Shown here one piece after another: positions 36,698 through 45,541 of a DNA stretch of 64,000 bases. A program made the translations under genes and the position numbers. This DNA is from Tepidiphilus olei (lineage in GTDB: Bacteria; Pseudomonadota; Gammaproteobacteria; Burkholderiales; Rhodocyclaceae), in assembly GCF_006980705.1 (NCBI RefSeq), contig NZ_SBHO01000005.1, forward strand, positions 109,543 to 173,542. The letters are read 5' to 3'. The number at the start of each line of letters is the position of its first letter. Positions within the stretch are counted from its first letter, which is position 1. The notes under the pieces are model-generated. The model had not been told where the DNA came from. It saw only the letters and a program-made list of their open reading frames with translations, and did not search any database.

Positions 36698-37615
36698 CTA
36701 GAACCACAGCCGCACACCCGCCACATAACGCGTTTCCCGGGTACGCTGTCCTTCGGCGCGCGCAAAATCCGCGGTCTGTCCAAACTTGCCCGCCCATTCG
36801 ACGCCGACGTAGGGCGCGAACTGGCGCGAGAATTCGTAACGCAGGCGCAGCCCTATGGTGGCATCGGCCAGCCCGCTGCCCAGGCCACGCGCTTCATCGC
36901 GCCGGCCATACAGATTGACTTCCATGCGGGGCTGCAGAATCAGGCGCTGGGTGAGCAGGAGTTCGTACTCGCCCGACAGGCGCAGTGCCGTGCGTCCCGA
37001 GCTGCCGACGTAGGCGGTGGCATCGACGTCGAACCAGTACGGGGCGAGCCCTTGGATGCCCACAGCGAGCCAAGTCCGGTCAGGCCCCGTGCCGCTGTCC
37101 AGCCGCACCCCGAGTTGGGTGTCCCAGTACGAGGCGATCGCATGGCCCCACAGGACCTCCGTGCGTGCCTCCTCCAGTTTGCCTTTGGCGACGTCACCCT
37201 CGGCCTTGAGGACCAGGCGGTCGTAGGTGCCGCCGAACCAGGCTTGCGCCTCATAGGCGGTGGCGTTGCCGTCCTTCGTGTCGACGCGCTCCAGGCGATC
37301 GAGGAGCACGCTGCCAAACGCATGTTCATCGGACAGCCGCAGTTGCCGTGGCCCAGGAAATGCGTACGGGCCCGACTCCAAGGTCAAGCCATTGGCATAC
37401 GCGTGCGGATCGCGGGCATCGGCGGGGGCGGGGCCGCCTTGCATGCGCATGCTGCCGTGGTCCATGGTGGCGCTCGCGGGCGATTCGGCTCGCGTTGGGG
37501 CTGGAGCCGTGCCCGGGTGCCCGGCATGGCCGCCGCCTTCCATCGGTGTTTGTGCCCAGACGGGTGCCGCACCGAGCAACACCATCGCCGCAGTGAAGAG
37601 AGAACGGGGTTTCAT
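36698..37615 (-). CDS. copB: Copper resistance outer-membrane protein CopB
   Basis: 305 residues from the ATG at 37615 (AAGGA nine bases upstream). A further ATG at 37642 overlaps the copA stop and is also possible. The signal peptide (AMVLLGAAPVWA) is followed by a His/Met-rich region and then a beta-barrel domain with alternating strands, for example TAYEAQAWFGGTYDRLVLK, HAIASYWDTQLGVRLD, RLSGEYELLLTQRLILQP and a terminal Phe (VAGVRLWF), as outer-membrane proteins end. CopB is thought to bind or limit copper at the outer membrane. It is directly downstream of copA. Confidence 0.9.
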   Translation of the reverse strand: MKPRSLFTAAMVLLGAAPVWAQTPMEGGGHAGHPGTAPAPTRAESPASATMDHGSMRMQGGPAPADARDPHAYANGLTLESGPYAFPGPRQLRLSDEHAFGSVLLDRLERVDTKDGNATAYEAQAWFGGTYDRLVLKAEGDVAKGKLEEARTEVLWGHAIASYWDTQLGVRLDSGTGPDRTWLAVGIQGLAPYWFDVDATAYVGSSGRTALRLSGEYELLLTQRLILQPRMEVNLYGRRDEARGLGSGLADATIGLRLRYEFSRQFAPYVGVEWAGKFGQTADFARAEGQRTRETRYVAGVRLWF

Positions 37616-37638
37616 CGAGAATCGTCCTTGGATGAGTT

Positions 37639-39498
37639 TCATGACACGACCACCACGCGGAACATGCCCATGTCCATGTGCAACATCAGGTGGCAGTGCC
37701 AGGCCCAGCGACCCAGGGCGTCGGCGGTCACGAGGAAGCTGACGCGCTGCGCGGGTTGAACCGGGATGGTGTGGCGACGCACCAGGAACTGCCCGTCGGG
37801 CGTTTCCACCTCGCTCCACATCCCGTGCAAATGCATCGGGTGCGTCATCATCGTGTCGTTGTGCAGGATGACGCGCACCCGCTCGCCGTACTTCAGGTGC
37901 ACCGGCGTGCTCTTGCCGAACTCGAGGCCGTCGAGCGACCAGGTATAGCGCTCCATGTTGCCGGTGAGGTGCAGCTCGATCTCGCGCTCGGCCCCGCGTG
38001 GGTCGAGAGGACCACCGATCGTCCTGAGATCCGCCAGCGTCAGCACGCGCCGGCCGTTGTTGCGCAGGCCAATGCCCGGATCGTCGAGATTGGTCCGCGG
38101 CATGTCCACACGCATATCCGTGCTCGGGCCGTATTCCGTGCGGGCATGACGGACCGTGGCGCTGGGCTTGGCCAACGCGCCGCCAGCCATGCCATGCATC
38201 GCGTGCTGACCATGGCCCATCGCCATCGCGCCATGGTTCATGCCGGACATGTCGTGCTTCATGCCAGACATGTCGTGGCCCATCGCCGCGTGGTCCATCG
38301 CGCCCATGGCCGAGCCGCCATGCCCCATCGCGCCGTGATCCATCGCGCCCATCATGTCGGCCATGGTGAGCCATTCGACGGGATCGAGCGCAGGCACGGC
38401 GGCGTTCAAGCCCTCGCGCACCGCGAGCGTGCCGCGGGCAAAGCCCGTTCGATCCATCGATTGCGCGAAGATCGTGTAGGCGTCCTCCTGGGGCGTGACG
38501 ATCACGTCGTAGGTCTCGCCCGGCCCGAAGCGGAACTCATCGACGGTGACGGGCTCGACGTTCTGCCCGTCGCTTTGCACCACTGTCATCTTGAGCCCGG
38601 GGATGCGCACGTCATAGAAGGTGTTGGCCGCGCCATTGATGAAGCGCAGACGCACCCGCTCACCCGGCCGAAACAGGCCGGTCCAATTGCCGGCAGGGGT
38701 GACGCCGTTCATCAGGTAGGTCAATGTCGCCCCCGAGAGATCGGCCAGGTCGGTCGGGTTCATCCGCATCTGGTTCCACATCGCACGCTTGTCGAGTGCA
38801 CGAGAAAGCCCCATCTCGGCCACGTCACGGAAAAAATCGATCGCCGTCGGCTGATTGAAGTTGTAGTAGTCGCTTTGCGCCTTGAGCTTGGCGAGCACCC
38901 GCATGGGGTCTTCGTCGGTCCAGTCGGACAGCAGCACGACATGGTCGCGGTCGGCGCGGATGGGGTCTGCCTCACGCGGCTCGACGATCAAGGCCCCGTA
39001 CATGCCGGTCTGCTCCTGCATGCCGGAGTGCGAGTGATACCAGTAGGTGCCGGTTTGTTCGAGGCGAAACTGGTAGGTGAAGGTTTCGCCAGGGGCGATG
39101 CCCGGGAAACTGACCCCAGGCACCCCGTCCATCTGGTAGGGCAGGATGATCCCGTGCCAGTGGATCGAGGTGGCCTCGCGCAGGCGGTTGGTGACGCGGA
39201 TGGTGACCGTGTCGCCCTCCCGCAGTTTGAGCGTTGGCGCCGGGATGGAGCCATTGATGGTGGTCGCCATCCGTGGCTTACCGGTGAAATTGACCGGCGA
39301 TTCGCCGACCACCAGGTCGATGTTCGTGCCGCTGAGCACGGGCGCTGCACCCGTGCGCGTGTCGGACAGCCCCTGCGCCGCAGCACGCAGCCAGGGTGAC
39401 AGGCCGATCATGACGCCGCCAGCGACCAAGCCGCGCACGAAACGCCGCCGAGCGGGCACCAACGGCAACGGTGAATGAAACGGTCTCAAGGGTGGCAT
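37639..39498 (-). CDS. copA: Multicopper oxidase CopA
   Basis: Periplasmic Cu(I) oxidase of 619 residues. ATG at 39498 has GAGGAGCCC upstream. A twin-arginine signal (ARRRFVRGLVAGG) implies export of the folded, copper-loaded protein. Copper motifs are in order: IHWHGIILP and WYHSHSG near the N-terminal third, then HPMHLHGMW and HCHLMLHMDMGMF at the C-terminus. A Met/His-rich stretch in the middle (repeats of MDHGAMGH and MSGMKHDMSGMNHG type, nt 38150-38380) is the extra Cu(I)-binding region typical of CopA. It is divergent from copRS and first in the resistance operon. Confidence 0.95.
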   Translation of the reverse strand: MPPLRPFHSPLPLVPARRRFVRGLVAGGVMIGLSPWLRAAAQGLSDTRTGAAPVLSGTNIDLVVGESPVNFTGKPRMATTINGSIPAPTLKLREGDTVTIRVTNRLREATSIHWHGIILPYQMDGVPGVSFPGIAPGETFTYQFRLEQTGTYWYHSHSGMQEQTGMYGALIVEPREADPIRADRDHVVLLSDWTDEDPMRVLAKLKAQSDYYNFNQPTAIDFFRDVAEMGLSRALDKRAMWNQMRMNPTDLADLSGATLTYLMNGVTPAGNWTGLFRPGERVRLRFINGAANTFYDVRIPGLKMTVVQSDGQNVEPVTVDEFRFGPGETYDVIVTPQEDAYTIFAQSMDRTGFARGTLAVREGLNAAVPALDPVEWLTMADMMGAMDHGAMGHGGSAMGAMDHAAMGHDMSGMKHDMSGMNHGAMAMGHGQHAMHGMAGGALAKPSATVRHARTEYGPSTDMRVDMPRTNLDDPGIGLRNNGRRVLTLADLRTIGGPLDPRGAEREIELHLTGNMERYTWSLDGLEFGKSTPVHLKYGERVRVILHNDTMMTHPMHLHGMWSEVETPDGQFLVRRHTIPVQPAQRVSFLVTADALGRWAWHCHLMLHMDMGMFRVVVVS

Positions 39499-39573
39499 GG
39501 GCTCCTCGCAATGAATTGCTGATTTCGTGGATGACATGCTAGAGGGCCACCCCTGTTAGGAAGCTGTCTGTCA

Positions 39574-39591
39574 GATTACATTTTTGTTATC
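39574..39591. promoter_or_regulatory. Probable CopR operator between copA and copR
   Basis: GATTACA, four T, TGTTATC form a near-perfect palindrome with one mismatch in the 155-base divergent region. OmpR-type copper regulators such as CopR/CusR bind dyads of this kind. The position would let one site control both directions. Confidence 0.55.
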
Positions 39592-39653
39592 ATCGTGTCA
39601 GGTGCGCCCAAAATCGTCACACTAGCGGCTATTCGATATGGCGGAGCACCCTC

Positions 39654-40337
39654 ATGAAAATACTGATCGTCGAAGATGAACCCAAAACGGGCGAGTACCT
39701 GCGTCAAGGCTTGAGCGAAGCGGGTTTCGTGGTCGATCTGGCGCAGGACGGCACGGATGGCCTGCACCTGGCCTTGCAGGGCGAATACGACCTGGTGATT
39801 TTGGATGTGATGTTGCCCGGCCTCGACGGCTGGCAGGTACTCCAGTCCTTGCGCCGTCGCGGCCTGCAGATGCCAGTGCTGTTCCTGACTGCACGCGATC
39901 AGGTGGAAGACCGCGTCAAAGGCCTTGAGCTCGGAGCGGACGACTATCTGGTCAAGCCTTTCTCCTTTGCCGAATTGCTGGCCCGCGTGCGCACGATCCT
40001 GCGCCGGGGGCGCAGTGGCAACGAGAGCACCGTGCTGCGCGTGGCCGACCTCGAACTGGACCTGCTGCGCCGACGCGTGTCACGCGGCGGCCGGCGGATC
40101 AGTCTGACGGCCAAAGAGTTCGGCTTGCTGGAACTGCTGATGCGCCGTCATGGCGAGGTCCTGCCCCGCTCGCTGATCGCCTCGCAGGTCTGGGACATGA
40201 ATTTCGACAGCGACACCAATGTGATCGAGGTGGCCATCCGGCGCTTGCGCGCGAAGATCGATGATGGGCATGAGGTCAAGCTGATCCACACCGTACGTGG
40301 CATGGGTTACGTATTGGAAGCGCCGGAGGAGCACTGA
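39654..40337 (+). CDS. copR: Copper-responsive response regulator
   Basis: OmpR/PhoB-type regulator of 227 residues. The receiver domain has the acidic pair in [11 protein letters not shown], the phospho-acceptor Asp in [15 protein letters not shown] and the conserved Lys in [10 protein letters not shown]. The C-terminal winged helix ends with [14 protein letters not shown] and [11 protein letters not shown]. Two-component context (copS follows immediately, TGA-ATG) and divergence from copA make CopR the natural name. Confidence 0.92.
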   Translation: MKILIVEDEPKTGEYLRQGLSEAGFVVDLAQDGTDGLHLALQGEYDLVILDVMLPGLDGWQVLQSLRRRGLQMPVLFLTARDQVEDRVKGLELGADDYLVKPFSFAELLARVRTILRRGRSGNESTVLRVADLELDLLRRRVSRGGRRISLTAKEFGLLELLMRRHGEVLPRSLIASQVWDMNFDSDTNVIEVAIRRLRAKIDDGHEVKLIHTVRGMGYVLEAPEEH

Positions 40338-41720
40338 ATGTTTCGCTCCCTGTCACTGACGACCCGGCTCACCCTCTTCTTTACGTTGGCGGCGTCGGCC
40401 GTCGTGTTTGGATTGGCCTTGTTGGTCATCGCTGCATCCGAGCGGCATTTCATCGAACTGGATCACATGGCGCTGCAGGACAAGCAGCACCTGATCGAGA
40501 ATATTTTGGCGCGATCCAATTCGGCCGAGGACGCCAAGTGGCTGCTGCGTGAGGCATTGAGCCACCATCACGGGCTGTACGTCAGCGTCCATGATTCGAA
40601 AGGTGAAACGCTCTTCCAGTCCGAAGGATTTCGCCTCCCGCGCGAACTGTCACCGGCGGATGAAGGCAACGGCAACGACGCGCTGAAGCATTGGGCCGAC
40701 GAAGGGCGAGCGTTTCGCGGAATGCGTTTCCAGGCTGTTCCCGCCTATGACGCGACGACGCGGCTGGACATCCTTGTTGCCATGGACACGGCACATCACA
40801 CACGGTTCATGCTGGAGTTGCGGCGCACCCTGATGACCTATGCCGTCGTGACGATCGTCATCTGTGGCTTGCTGAGCTGGTTTGCCGCGTACAAGGGGCT
40901 GGCGCCATTGCGTGCCATGAAATCCAGAGCCACCACGCTCACGAGCCAGCGGCTGCACCAGCGCATGCCCGTCGAGGCGGTACCCATCGAAATGGCCGAT
41001 CTGGCTCACGAACTCAACAAGATGCTGGACCGGCTGGAAGACGCGTTCACGCGACTGTCGGAGTTCTCGTCGAATCTGGCGCATGAGCTGCGCACCCCCC
41101 TGAGCAACCTGCTGACCCAGACCCAGGTCGCGTTGGCTACCCGGCGCGATGCCGATGCCTACCGGGAGATCCTGGCTTCCAATGCCGAGGAACTGCAGCG
41201 TCTGGGCCGCATGGTGTCCGATATGCTGTTCCTGGCCAAGGCCGAACGCGGGATGATGCTGCCGAACCGGGAACGTTTCTCGGCAGCCGAAGAAACGTAC
41301 GCCCTGATCGAGTTCTATGAGGCGGTCGCCGATGAGAAGGGCGTCAGACTGGCTCAGCGTGGTGAGGGTGAGATAGTCGGCGATCGCTTGATGTTCCGCC
41401 GTGCCCTGAGCAATCTGCTTTCGAACGCGCTGCACCACACCCCGCCCCATGGCGAGGTCACGATCGAGATCAGCCAGTCTTCCCAAGCCACCCGGGTGAG
41501 CGTCGAGAACACTGGCGAGGACATCGACCCGAAGGTACTGCCGCGCCTGTTCGATCGGTTTTACCGTGCCGACCCGTCGCGGTCACATCCGGAAACCGAC
41601 GGCGCAGGGCTGGGATTGGCGATTACCCGTGCCATCATGCAAGCCCATGGAGGCTCGGTCAGCGTGACTTCTGCACAGGGCAGAACCCGGTTCTGTCTGG
41701 AGTTCCCAGGCGGAACCTGA
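40338..41720 (+). CDS. copS: Copper-sensing histidine kinase
   Basis: 460-residue membrane sensor of the CusS/CopS heavy-metal kinase group. Two transmembrane spans (about residues 12-34 and 165-187) enclose a periplasmic sensor of about 130 residues. A HAMP linker follows. The dimerisation/phospho-acceptor motif is NLAHELRTPLSNLL, and the ATPase domain shows NLLSNALHHTPPHG, ENTGEDIDPKVLPRLF and GAGLGLAITRAIMQ. It is adjacent to copR with no gap. Confidence 0.92.
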   Translation: MFRSLSLTTRLTLFFTLAASAVVFGLALLVIAASERHFIELDHMALQDKQHLIENILARSNSAEDAKWLLREALSHHHGLYVSVHDSKGETLFQSEGFRLPRELSPADEGNGNDALKHWADEGRAFRGMRFQAVPAYDATTRLDILVAMDTAHHTRFMLELRRTLMTYAVVTIVICGLLSWFAAYKGLAPLRAMKSRATTLTSQRLHQRMPVEAVPIEMADLAHELNKMLDRLEDAFTRLSEFSSNLAHELRTPLSNLLTQTQVALATRRDADAYREILASNAEELQRLGRMVSDMLFLAKAERGMMLPNRERFSAAEETYALIEFYEAVADEKGVRLAQRGEGEIVGDRLMFRRALSNLLSNALHHTPPHGEVTIEISQSSQATRVSVENTGEDIDPKVLPRLFDRFYRADPSRSHPETDGAGLGLAITRAIMQAHGGSVSVTSAQGRTRFCLEFPGGT

Positions 41721-41919
41721 TGAGGTGAAGCAGTTGGGGCGAGCCAGCCCAAGTGCCTTTGGTCTGTGCGCTTTCGCAGAGGCAATGGCCCCGATCGCTG
41801 TTGAACCGACCGGGCTGACGGCTCCCGATCACGGATCAGCGTGAACGCTACGAAGAGTTTGAGAGAACTCGAGGGCGTGATCATGCGCCGGGGCCCGGTG
41901 CCATGGAGCGGCTTTGCCG

Positions 41920-42319
41920 TCATGTACCGAGGTGGCCTTGCTCTTGGCGATCCACGTCCTGACCGAGATCATGACTCGGACATGCGCTTTGCAACCACCT
42001 GCGCGCGAAAACCTCGGCCGGCTCCGGACGGGCGAAGTAATACCCCTGTGCTTCGTCGCAACCCAATGCCAGCAAGTGTTCCGCCTGCGCTGCCTCTTCC
42101 ACACCTTCGGCCAGGGTCTTGAGGCCGAGGCTCTTCGCCATGGCAACGATGGCGGACACAATGGCGAGATCGTTGCGATCGGTCAGCATGTCCCGCACGA
42201 ACGAGATGTCGATCTTCAGTTTATGAACGGGAAATCGCTTGAGGTAAGCCAGTGAGGAATACCCGGTGCCGAAATCATCGATGGACAGCGCAAACCCGGC
42301 CGAGGTCAGGGCGCGCGTG
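41920..42319 (-). pseudogene. EAL domain (c-di-GMP phosphodiesterase) C-terminal fragment
   Basis: Minus-strand translation gives FALSIDDFGTGYSSLAYLKR, FPVHKLKIDISFVRDML, AIVSAIVAMAKSLGLKTLAEG and LGCDEAQGYYFARP. These are the last third of an EAL phosphodiesterase, including the DDFGTGYSS and KIDISFVRD motifs. The catalytic EAL/EVL part is missing and the reading is open at the 5' side to about 42319, where it meets a recombinase fragment. It is not expected to be active. Confidence 0.75.
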
Positions 42320-42320
42320 A

Positions 42321-42530
42321 CCCTCCATCACCGAGATCGCGGCAGCCGAGAGCATTGACCGGGGGCATGCAAGTCGGATCGCGCAACTGACCCGGCTTGC
42401 ACCTGACATCGTCGAGGCGTGCGTGGTGGAAAAGGCAGTCGGGCTTGTGCTGGAGCGCCTGATCCGGCGAGCCTTGCCATTGGATTGGGCAGCGCAGCGT
42501 GAAATTCCAGGGCGGGAATTCAGTCGTTGA
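42321..42530 (+). pseudogene. Recombinase C-terminal fragment
   Basis: Plus-strand frame SITEIAAAESIDRGHASRIA, QLTRLAPDIVEACV and LERLIRRALPLDWAAQRE ends with a TGA at 42528-42530. It resembles the C-terminal end of a serine-recombinase-type protein found on resistance islands. There is no start and no catalytic domain. It adjoins the truncated EAL gene, marking a recombination junction. Confidence 0.5.
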
Positions 42531-42564
42531 TATTGCCGGGGCGGCATGTCCCGCGCTCGCTGCT

Positions 42565-43467
42565 TCAGGCACCGAGGCGCAGGATGCGCCGCGCACCGTT
42601 CAATACCAGCAGCGCGATGAGCGAGCCAATCACCAAATCGGGGTAACGCGATCCTGTCCAGGCGACCAACGCCCCGGCCGCGATCACCCCCAGGTTTGCC
42701 AGCACGTCGTTCGTGGAGAAAATCCAGCTTGCCTTCATGTGAGCGCCGCCTTTTCGATGACTGGAGATCAGGACAAGGCAGGTAACGTTTGCAATGAGCG
42801 CAACGAGCGCGATCCCCATCATGAGCGGTGGCTCGGGCTCGCTACCAAAGACGAAGCGGCGCAGCACCTCGGACATTGCGCCGAGCGCGAGCAACAGTTG
42901 CAGCCAGCCTGACAGCCGCGCCGCCTTCAGCTGGTGCTCGGTAGGACGGCCGACGGCGTAGAGCGCGAGCCCGTAGACGGCGGCATCTGCGAACATGTCC
43001 AGTGAGTCAGCCATGAGCCCTGTGGACTGCGCAATCCACCCGATCGTCACTTCGACGACAAACATGGCGGCGTTGATGGCAAGCAACCATTTGAGAGCGC
43101 GAGACTCTTGCTCGGAGGACGGCTGGCTGTCGCTTTGCCCATCGACAGTGTGCGGGCCATTCGATTCAGTTGACGCAATGAGACGGGCGCCCAAGCCGAG
43201 ACTTTCAAGCTTGCTTGCAATGGGTTCGACGGGGCCGTCGTGAAAAACACGCAACTCGCGCTTGCCAAGATCGAACTCGAGTGCGGCCAGCCCGCTCGTA
43301 TTCTCGAGCGCGAGCCGGATCATGCGCTCCTCCGAAGGGCAGTCCATCTTCGGCACCGAGAACAGACTCATCCTTCCCGTCCCGGTCGGCGTGGCACCCG
43401 TCATGGACTCCGCCTTCCGCTCGGACGCACATCCGCAGGATTTCTGGCATTCATCAGTCATAGTCAT
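42565..43467 (-). CDS. Cation diffusion facilitator-type heavy-metal transporter
   Basis: 300 residues. The N-terminal ~95 residues resemble a heavy-metal-associated domain (FSVPKMDCPSEERMIRLALE) in which the usual CxxC pair is a single Cys followed by PSEE. The C-terminal part is a cation efflux domain: GLMADSLDMFADAAVYGLAL supplies the Asp ligands and STNDVLANLGVIAAG the second metal site, with five to six membrane spans. It probably exports divalent or thiophilic ions. It is divergent from a MerR-type gene and preceded by a textbook MerR promoter. An ATG two codons in (43461) is an alternative start. Confidence 0.82.
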   Translation of the reverse strand: MTMTDECQKSCGCASERKAESMTGATPTGTGRMSLFSVPKMDCPSEERMIRLALENTSGLAALEFDLGKRELRVFHDGPVEPIASKLESLGLGARLIASTESNGPHTVDGQSDSQPSSEQESRALKWLLAINAAMFVVEVTIGWIAQSTGLMADSLDMFADAAVYGLALYAVGRPTEHQLKAARLSGWLQLLLALGAMSEVLRRFVFGSEPEPPLMMGIALVALIANVTCLVLISSHRKGGAHMKASWIFSTNDVLANLGVIAAGALVAWTGSRYPDLVIGSLIALLVLNGARRILRLGA

Positions 43468-43543
43468 TGGTCCTTGATTCTTCTCGTTCCTGATCCGGCG
43501 AGGCTCTTGCAGAAACCAGCAAGCATCCGGAGGGTATTTTGAG

Positions 43544-43574
43544 ATTTAACACTCTATAGCTACTATAGAGTCAA
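43544..43574 (-). promoter_or_regulatory. MerR-type promoter with operator between the cation efflux gene and its regulator
   Basis: On the minus strand TTGACT (43569-43574) and TTAAAT (43544-43549) are separated by 19 bases, the stretched spacing that MerR regulators correct. The perfect palindrome ACTCTATAG-CTA-CTATAGAGT (43551-43571) fills the spacer and matches the CadR/PbrR class of operators. Confidence 0.85.
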
Positions 43575-43600
43575 GTCGATGATAAAAAGGGGTTGCAGCT

Positions 43601-44020
43601 ATGCAGATCGGAGCGCTTGCCCGGCAAACCGGGTGTCCGATTCAAACGATTCGCTTTTATGAGCAGGAAGGACTCCTGCCGCCCCCGTCCCGGAGCGCGG
43701 GCAATTTCCGCTTATATGGCGACGCGCACGTCGAACGCTTGCTTTTCATTCGCCGCTGTCGTTCGCTGGACATGACGCTCGACGAGATTCGTGTGCTGTT
43801 GCGCCTCAAGAACGTGCCAACCCAAGATTGCAGTGAGGTCAACCGTGTTCTTGAGGCACACATCGAGCAGGTCGCGGTGCGTATCCAGGAACTGAGCGCA
43901 CTTGAGCAGCAGCTCAGATCCTTGAGGGAAATGTGTTCCGAAGGCAGAAGCGCCGAACAGTGCGGCATCCTGTGCGAACTGTCTCAACCAGTATCTGCCG
44001 CCGAGCTCGCCGTACCTTGA
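43601..44020 (+). CDS. MerR-family heavy-metal regulator (CadR/PbrR-like)
   Basis: 139 residues. The N-terminal winged helix is MQIGALARQTGCPIQTIRFYEQEGLL up to AGNFRLYGDAHVERL. A dimerisation coiled coil follows, with Cys in PTQDCSEVNR and EMCSEG and a C-terminal QCGILCEL. These cysteines are consistent with Cd(II)/Pb(II) sensing. It is divergent from the cation efflux gene it should activate. An AAAAGGGG-type ribosome binding site precedes the ATG. Confidence 0.88.
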   Translation: MQIGALARQTGCPIQTIRFYEQEGLLPPPSRSAGNFRLYGDAHVERLLFIRRCRSLDMTLDEIRVLLRLKNVPTQDCSEVNRVLEAHIEQVAVRIQELSALEQQLRSLREMCSEGRSAEQCGILCELSQPVSAAELAVP

Positions 44021-44257
44021 TGCAAGACGAGGTGAGCAGTGCAGATTCGGTAACCAACGGCCGACCAATTCACAATCGCAACCCGGAAGCCGGAAACCCG
44101 CGCCAGTGCTGGCTCTGGCTCGGTGAACGCTCACGAGCCCAGCAGAGAAAAACGGCAGCAGAGAGGCGAGAAGTACTCCGAAACGGCGTCGTTTGGCGGT
44201 GCAGCGCTCACGAGGCAACGGGCCGGAACCGCGCCAACACTGGCGCTCAGGGCAAAA

Positions 44258-44285
44258 AAATCCCAACCGATAAGGGTTGGGATTT
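44258..44285. terminator. Bidirectional terminator at the right edge of the copper island
   Basis: AAATCCCAACC (44258-44268) pairs with GGTTGGGATTT (44275-44285) around a six-base loop, with an A7 run before and T-rich sequence after. TTGGTGGTG follows at 44292-44300, as at the left edge of the island (31978-32019). The flanks 44021-44257 and 44301-44539 contain no convincing gene. Confidence 0.7.
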
Positions 44286-44539
44286 TGGGTTTTGGTGGTG
44301 GAAGGCTAACGAAAAGGAAGCCCACCATGTCCGGGTATTGAGGGACCCTCGACGACGCGCGGCGGTATTGCAATCAATTCGAGGCGAGTAGGCGCCCCGC
44401 TGATTCACCCGGGTTCCCTCGACCTCCCCGATCGGCGTCCCTGGACCTGCCCGCACACGGCCGCACCCGCCATGTCGCCTTGGCTGGTTGCGCGAACAGC
44501 GCCGTAATGGTCTGCCGCAGCGCGAATGGAGCACAGACC

Positions 44540-44905
44540 ATGTCGAACGACCACGCCTTCACCGAAACCGAGCTGGCGCAGCGCTGGAACATCAGCGTCA
44601 AGACACTCCAACGCTGGCGCAGCGAGAGTCGCGGGCCGCGGTATTACAAGCTGTCCAAGGCCGTTCGCTACGCGCTCGAAGACGTCCTCGCCTACGAAGA
44701 CGCGCAGCGACAAGGCATGCCGATCGGTGCCGACCCACCCGTCGCTCCGAGCCCTCCACCCATCGAGCCACCTGCACCCACGCCGGCCGTCGTGGAACCC
44801 AAGCGATATACGCTTCGTGAGGCTTTCGATCTCGTGTGCCGGCACGGCAGTTTGGAGGCGGCGGAGGCCAGCATGCGGGAGGTGAGCAATGATCTCCAGC
44901 GCTGA
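44540..44905 (+). CDS. Excisionase-type helix-turn-helix protein 1
   Basis: 121 residues starting MSNDHAFTETELAQRWNISV, with KTLQRWRSESRGPRYYKL and YALEDVLAYED forming a MerR/excisionase-type (HTH_17) DNA-binding domain. A Pro-rich linker (PPVAPSPPPIEPPAPTP) and a small C-terminal helix follow. Its 3' end overlaps the next HTH gene by 17 bases, so the two are co-translated. Such pairs are common on integrative elements. The target is unknown. Confidence 0.7.
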   Translation: MSNDHAFTETELAQRWNISVKTLQRWRSESRGPRYYKLSKAVRYALEDVLAYEDAQRQGMPIGADPPVAPSPPPIEPPAPTPAVVEPKRYTLREAFDLVCRHGSLEAAEASMREVSNDLQR

Positions 44906-45458
44906 CCTCAACAGAGCCCGGGAGGCCGATGCGCGAGAACAGGAACTGCGTCGCGGCCCCCGCTCCCAACTGCCCAAGATTCGCTACCCGGTGCTGAGTG
45001 AGCTTCAGCTTGCGGCGAGGTGGAACGTCACACCCAACACGCTGCAGCGCTGGTGCGCGGAAGGGATCGGACCGCCCTCTTGGCGGATCGGCAAGCAGCC
45101 CCGCTATCTGGAGTCGGAGGTCGATGCTTTCGAGCGCAAGGCCCAAGTGGCGCGCAAAGCGGTCGCCGGCAGCGCGTTGTCCCGATCATCGCCGACGGCG
45201 CTGAAAGAGGCCATCGAATGGTCGGCCGCGTTCTGGCCGCCCGCAGGTGAGCGCATCCTGCTCGACTGCCATGAGGTCAGCAGCATCACCGGGCTGCCCA
45301 CGTACTGGCTCGCCGAGCGGAGCGAGCGCAGCCGGCTCAGCGTCCCGCACTACGTGCTCGGCGGCAAGGTCATCCGCTTTTGCATCGAGCAGATCTTTCG
45401 ATGGGAGCTCGACCACCTGGTGCCGCGTGGCAGCAACGACCTGCCGAGTAACCTGTGA
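44889..45458 (+). CDS. Excisionase-type helix-turn-helix protein 2
   Basis: 189 residues. An HTH_17-like domain (LSELQLAARWNVTPNTLQRW, SWRIGKQPRYLESEVDAFER) lies at about residues 35-85. A second HTH-like segment follows (LDCHEVSSITGLPTYWLAER, YVLGGKVIRFCIEQIFRWEL), so the protein may bind DNA as a two-domain factor. It overlaps HTH protein 1 and precedes the PrlF/YhaV pair by about 80 bases. Confidence 0.65.
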   Translation: MISSADLNRAREADAREQELRRGPRSQLPKIRYPVLSELQLAARWNVTPNTLQRWCAEGIGPPSWRIGKQPRYLESEVDAFERKAQVARKAVAGSALSRSSPTALKEAIEWSAAFWPPAGERILLDCHEVSSITGLPTYWLAERSERSRLSVPHYVLGGKVIRFCIEQIFRWELDHLVPRGSNDLPSNL

Positions 45459-45485
45459 GGGTCTTCGGGCGACAATGCGTTTGCA

Positions 45486-45514
45486 TTGACATGGCAATGC
45501 GGATGCATTACACT
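45486..45514 (+). promoter_or_regulatory. Promoter of the prlF-yhaV operon
   Basis: TTGACA (45486-45491), a 17-base spacer and TACACT (45509-45514) form a near-consensus sigma-70 promoter 28 bases before the antitoxin ATG. GCATT and AATGC repeats around the -35 box are a plausible autoregulatory operator. Confidence 0.7.
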
Positions 45515-45541
45515 TATTCTGATAGCAGCCGGAGAACCGCC

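Noticed and set aside
43933..44391. 152-codon frame after the MerR gene
   Set aside because: It runs through a terminator hairpin and overlaps the merR end out of frame; no domain is seen.
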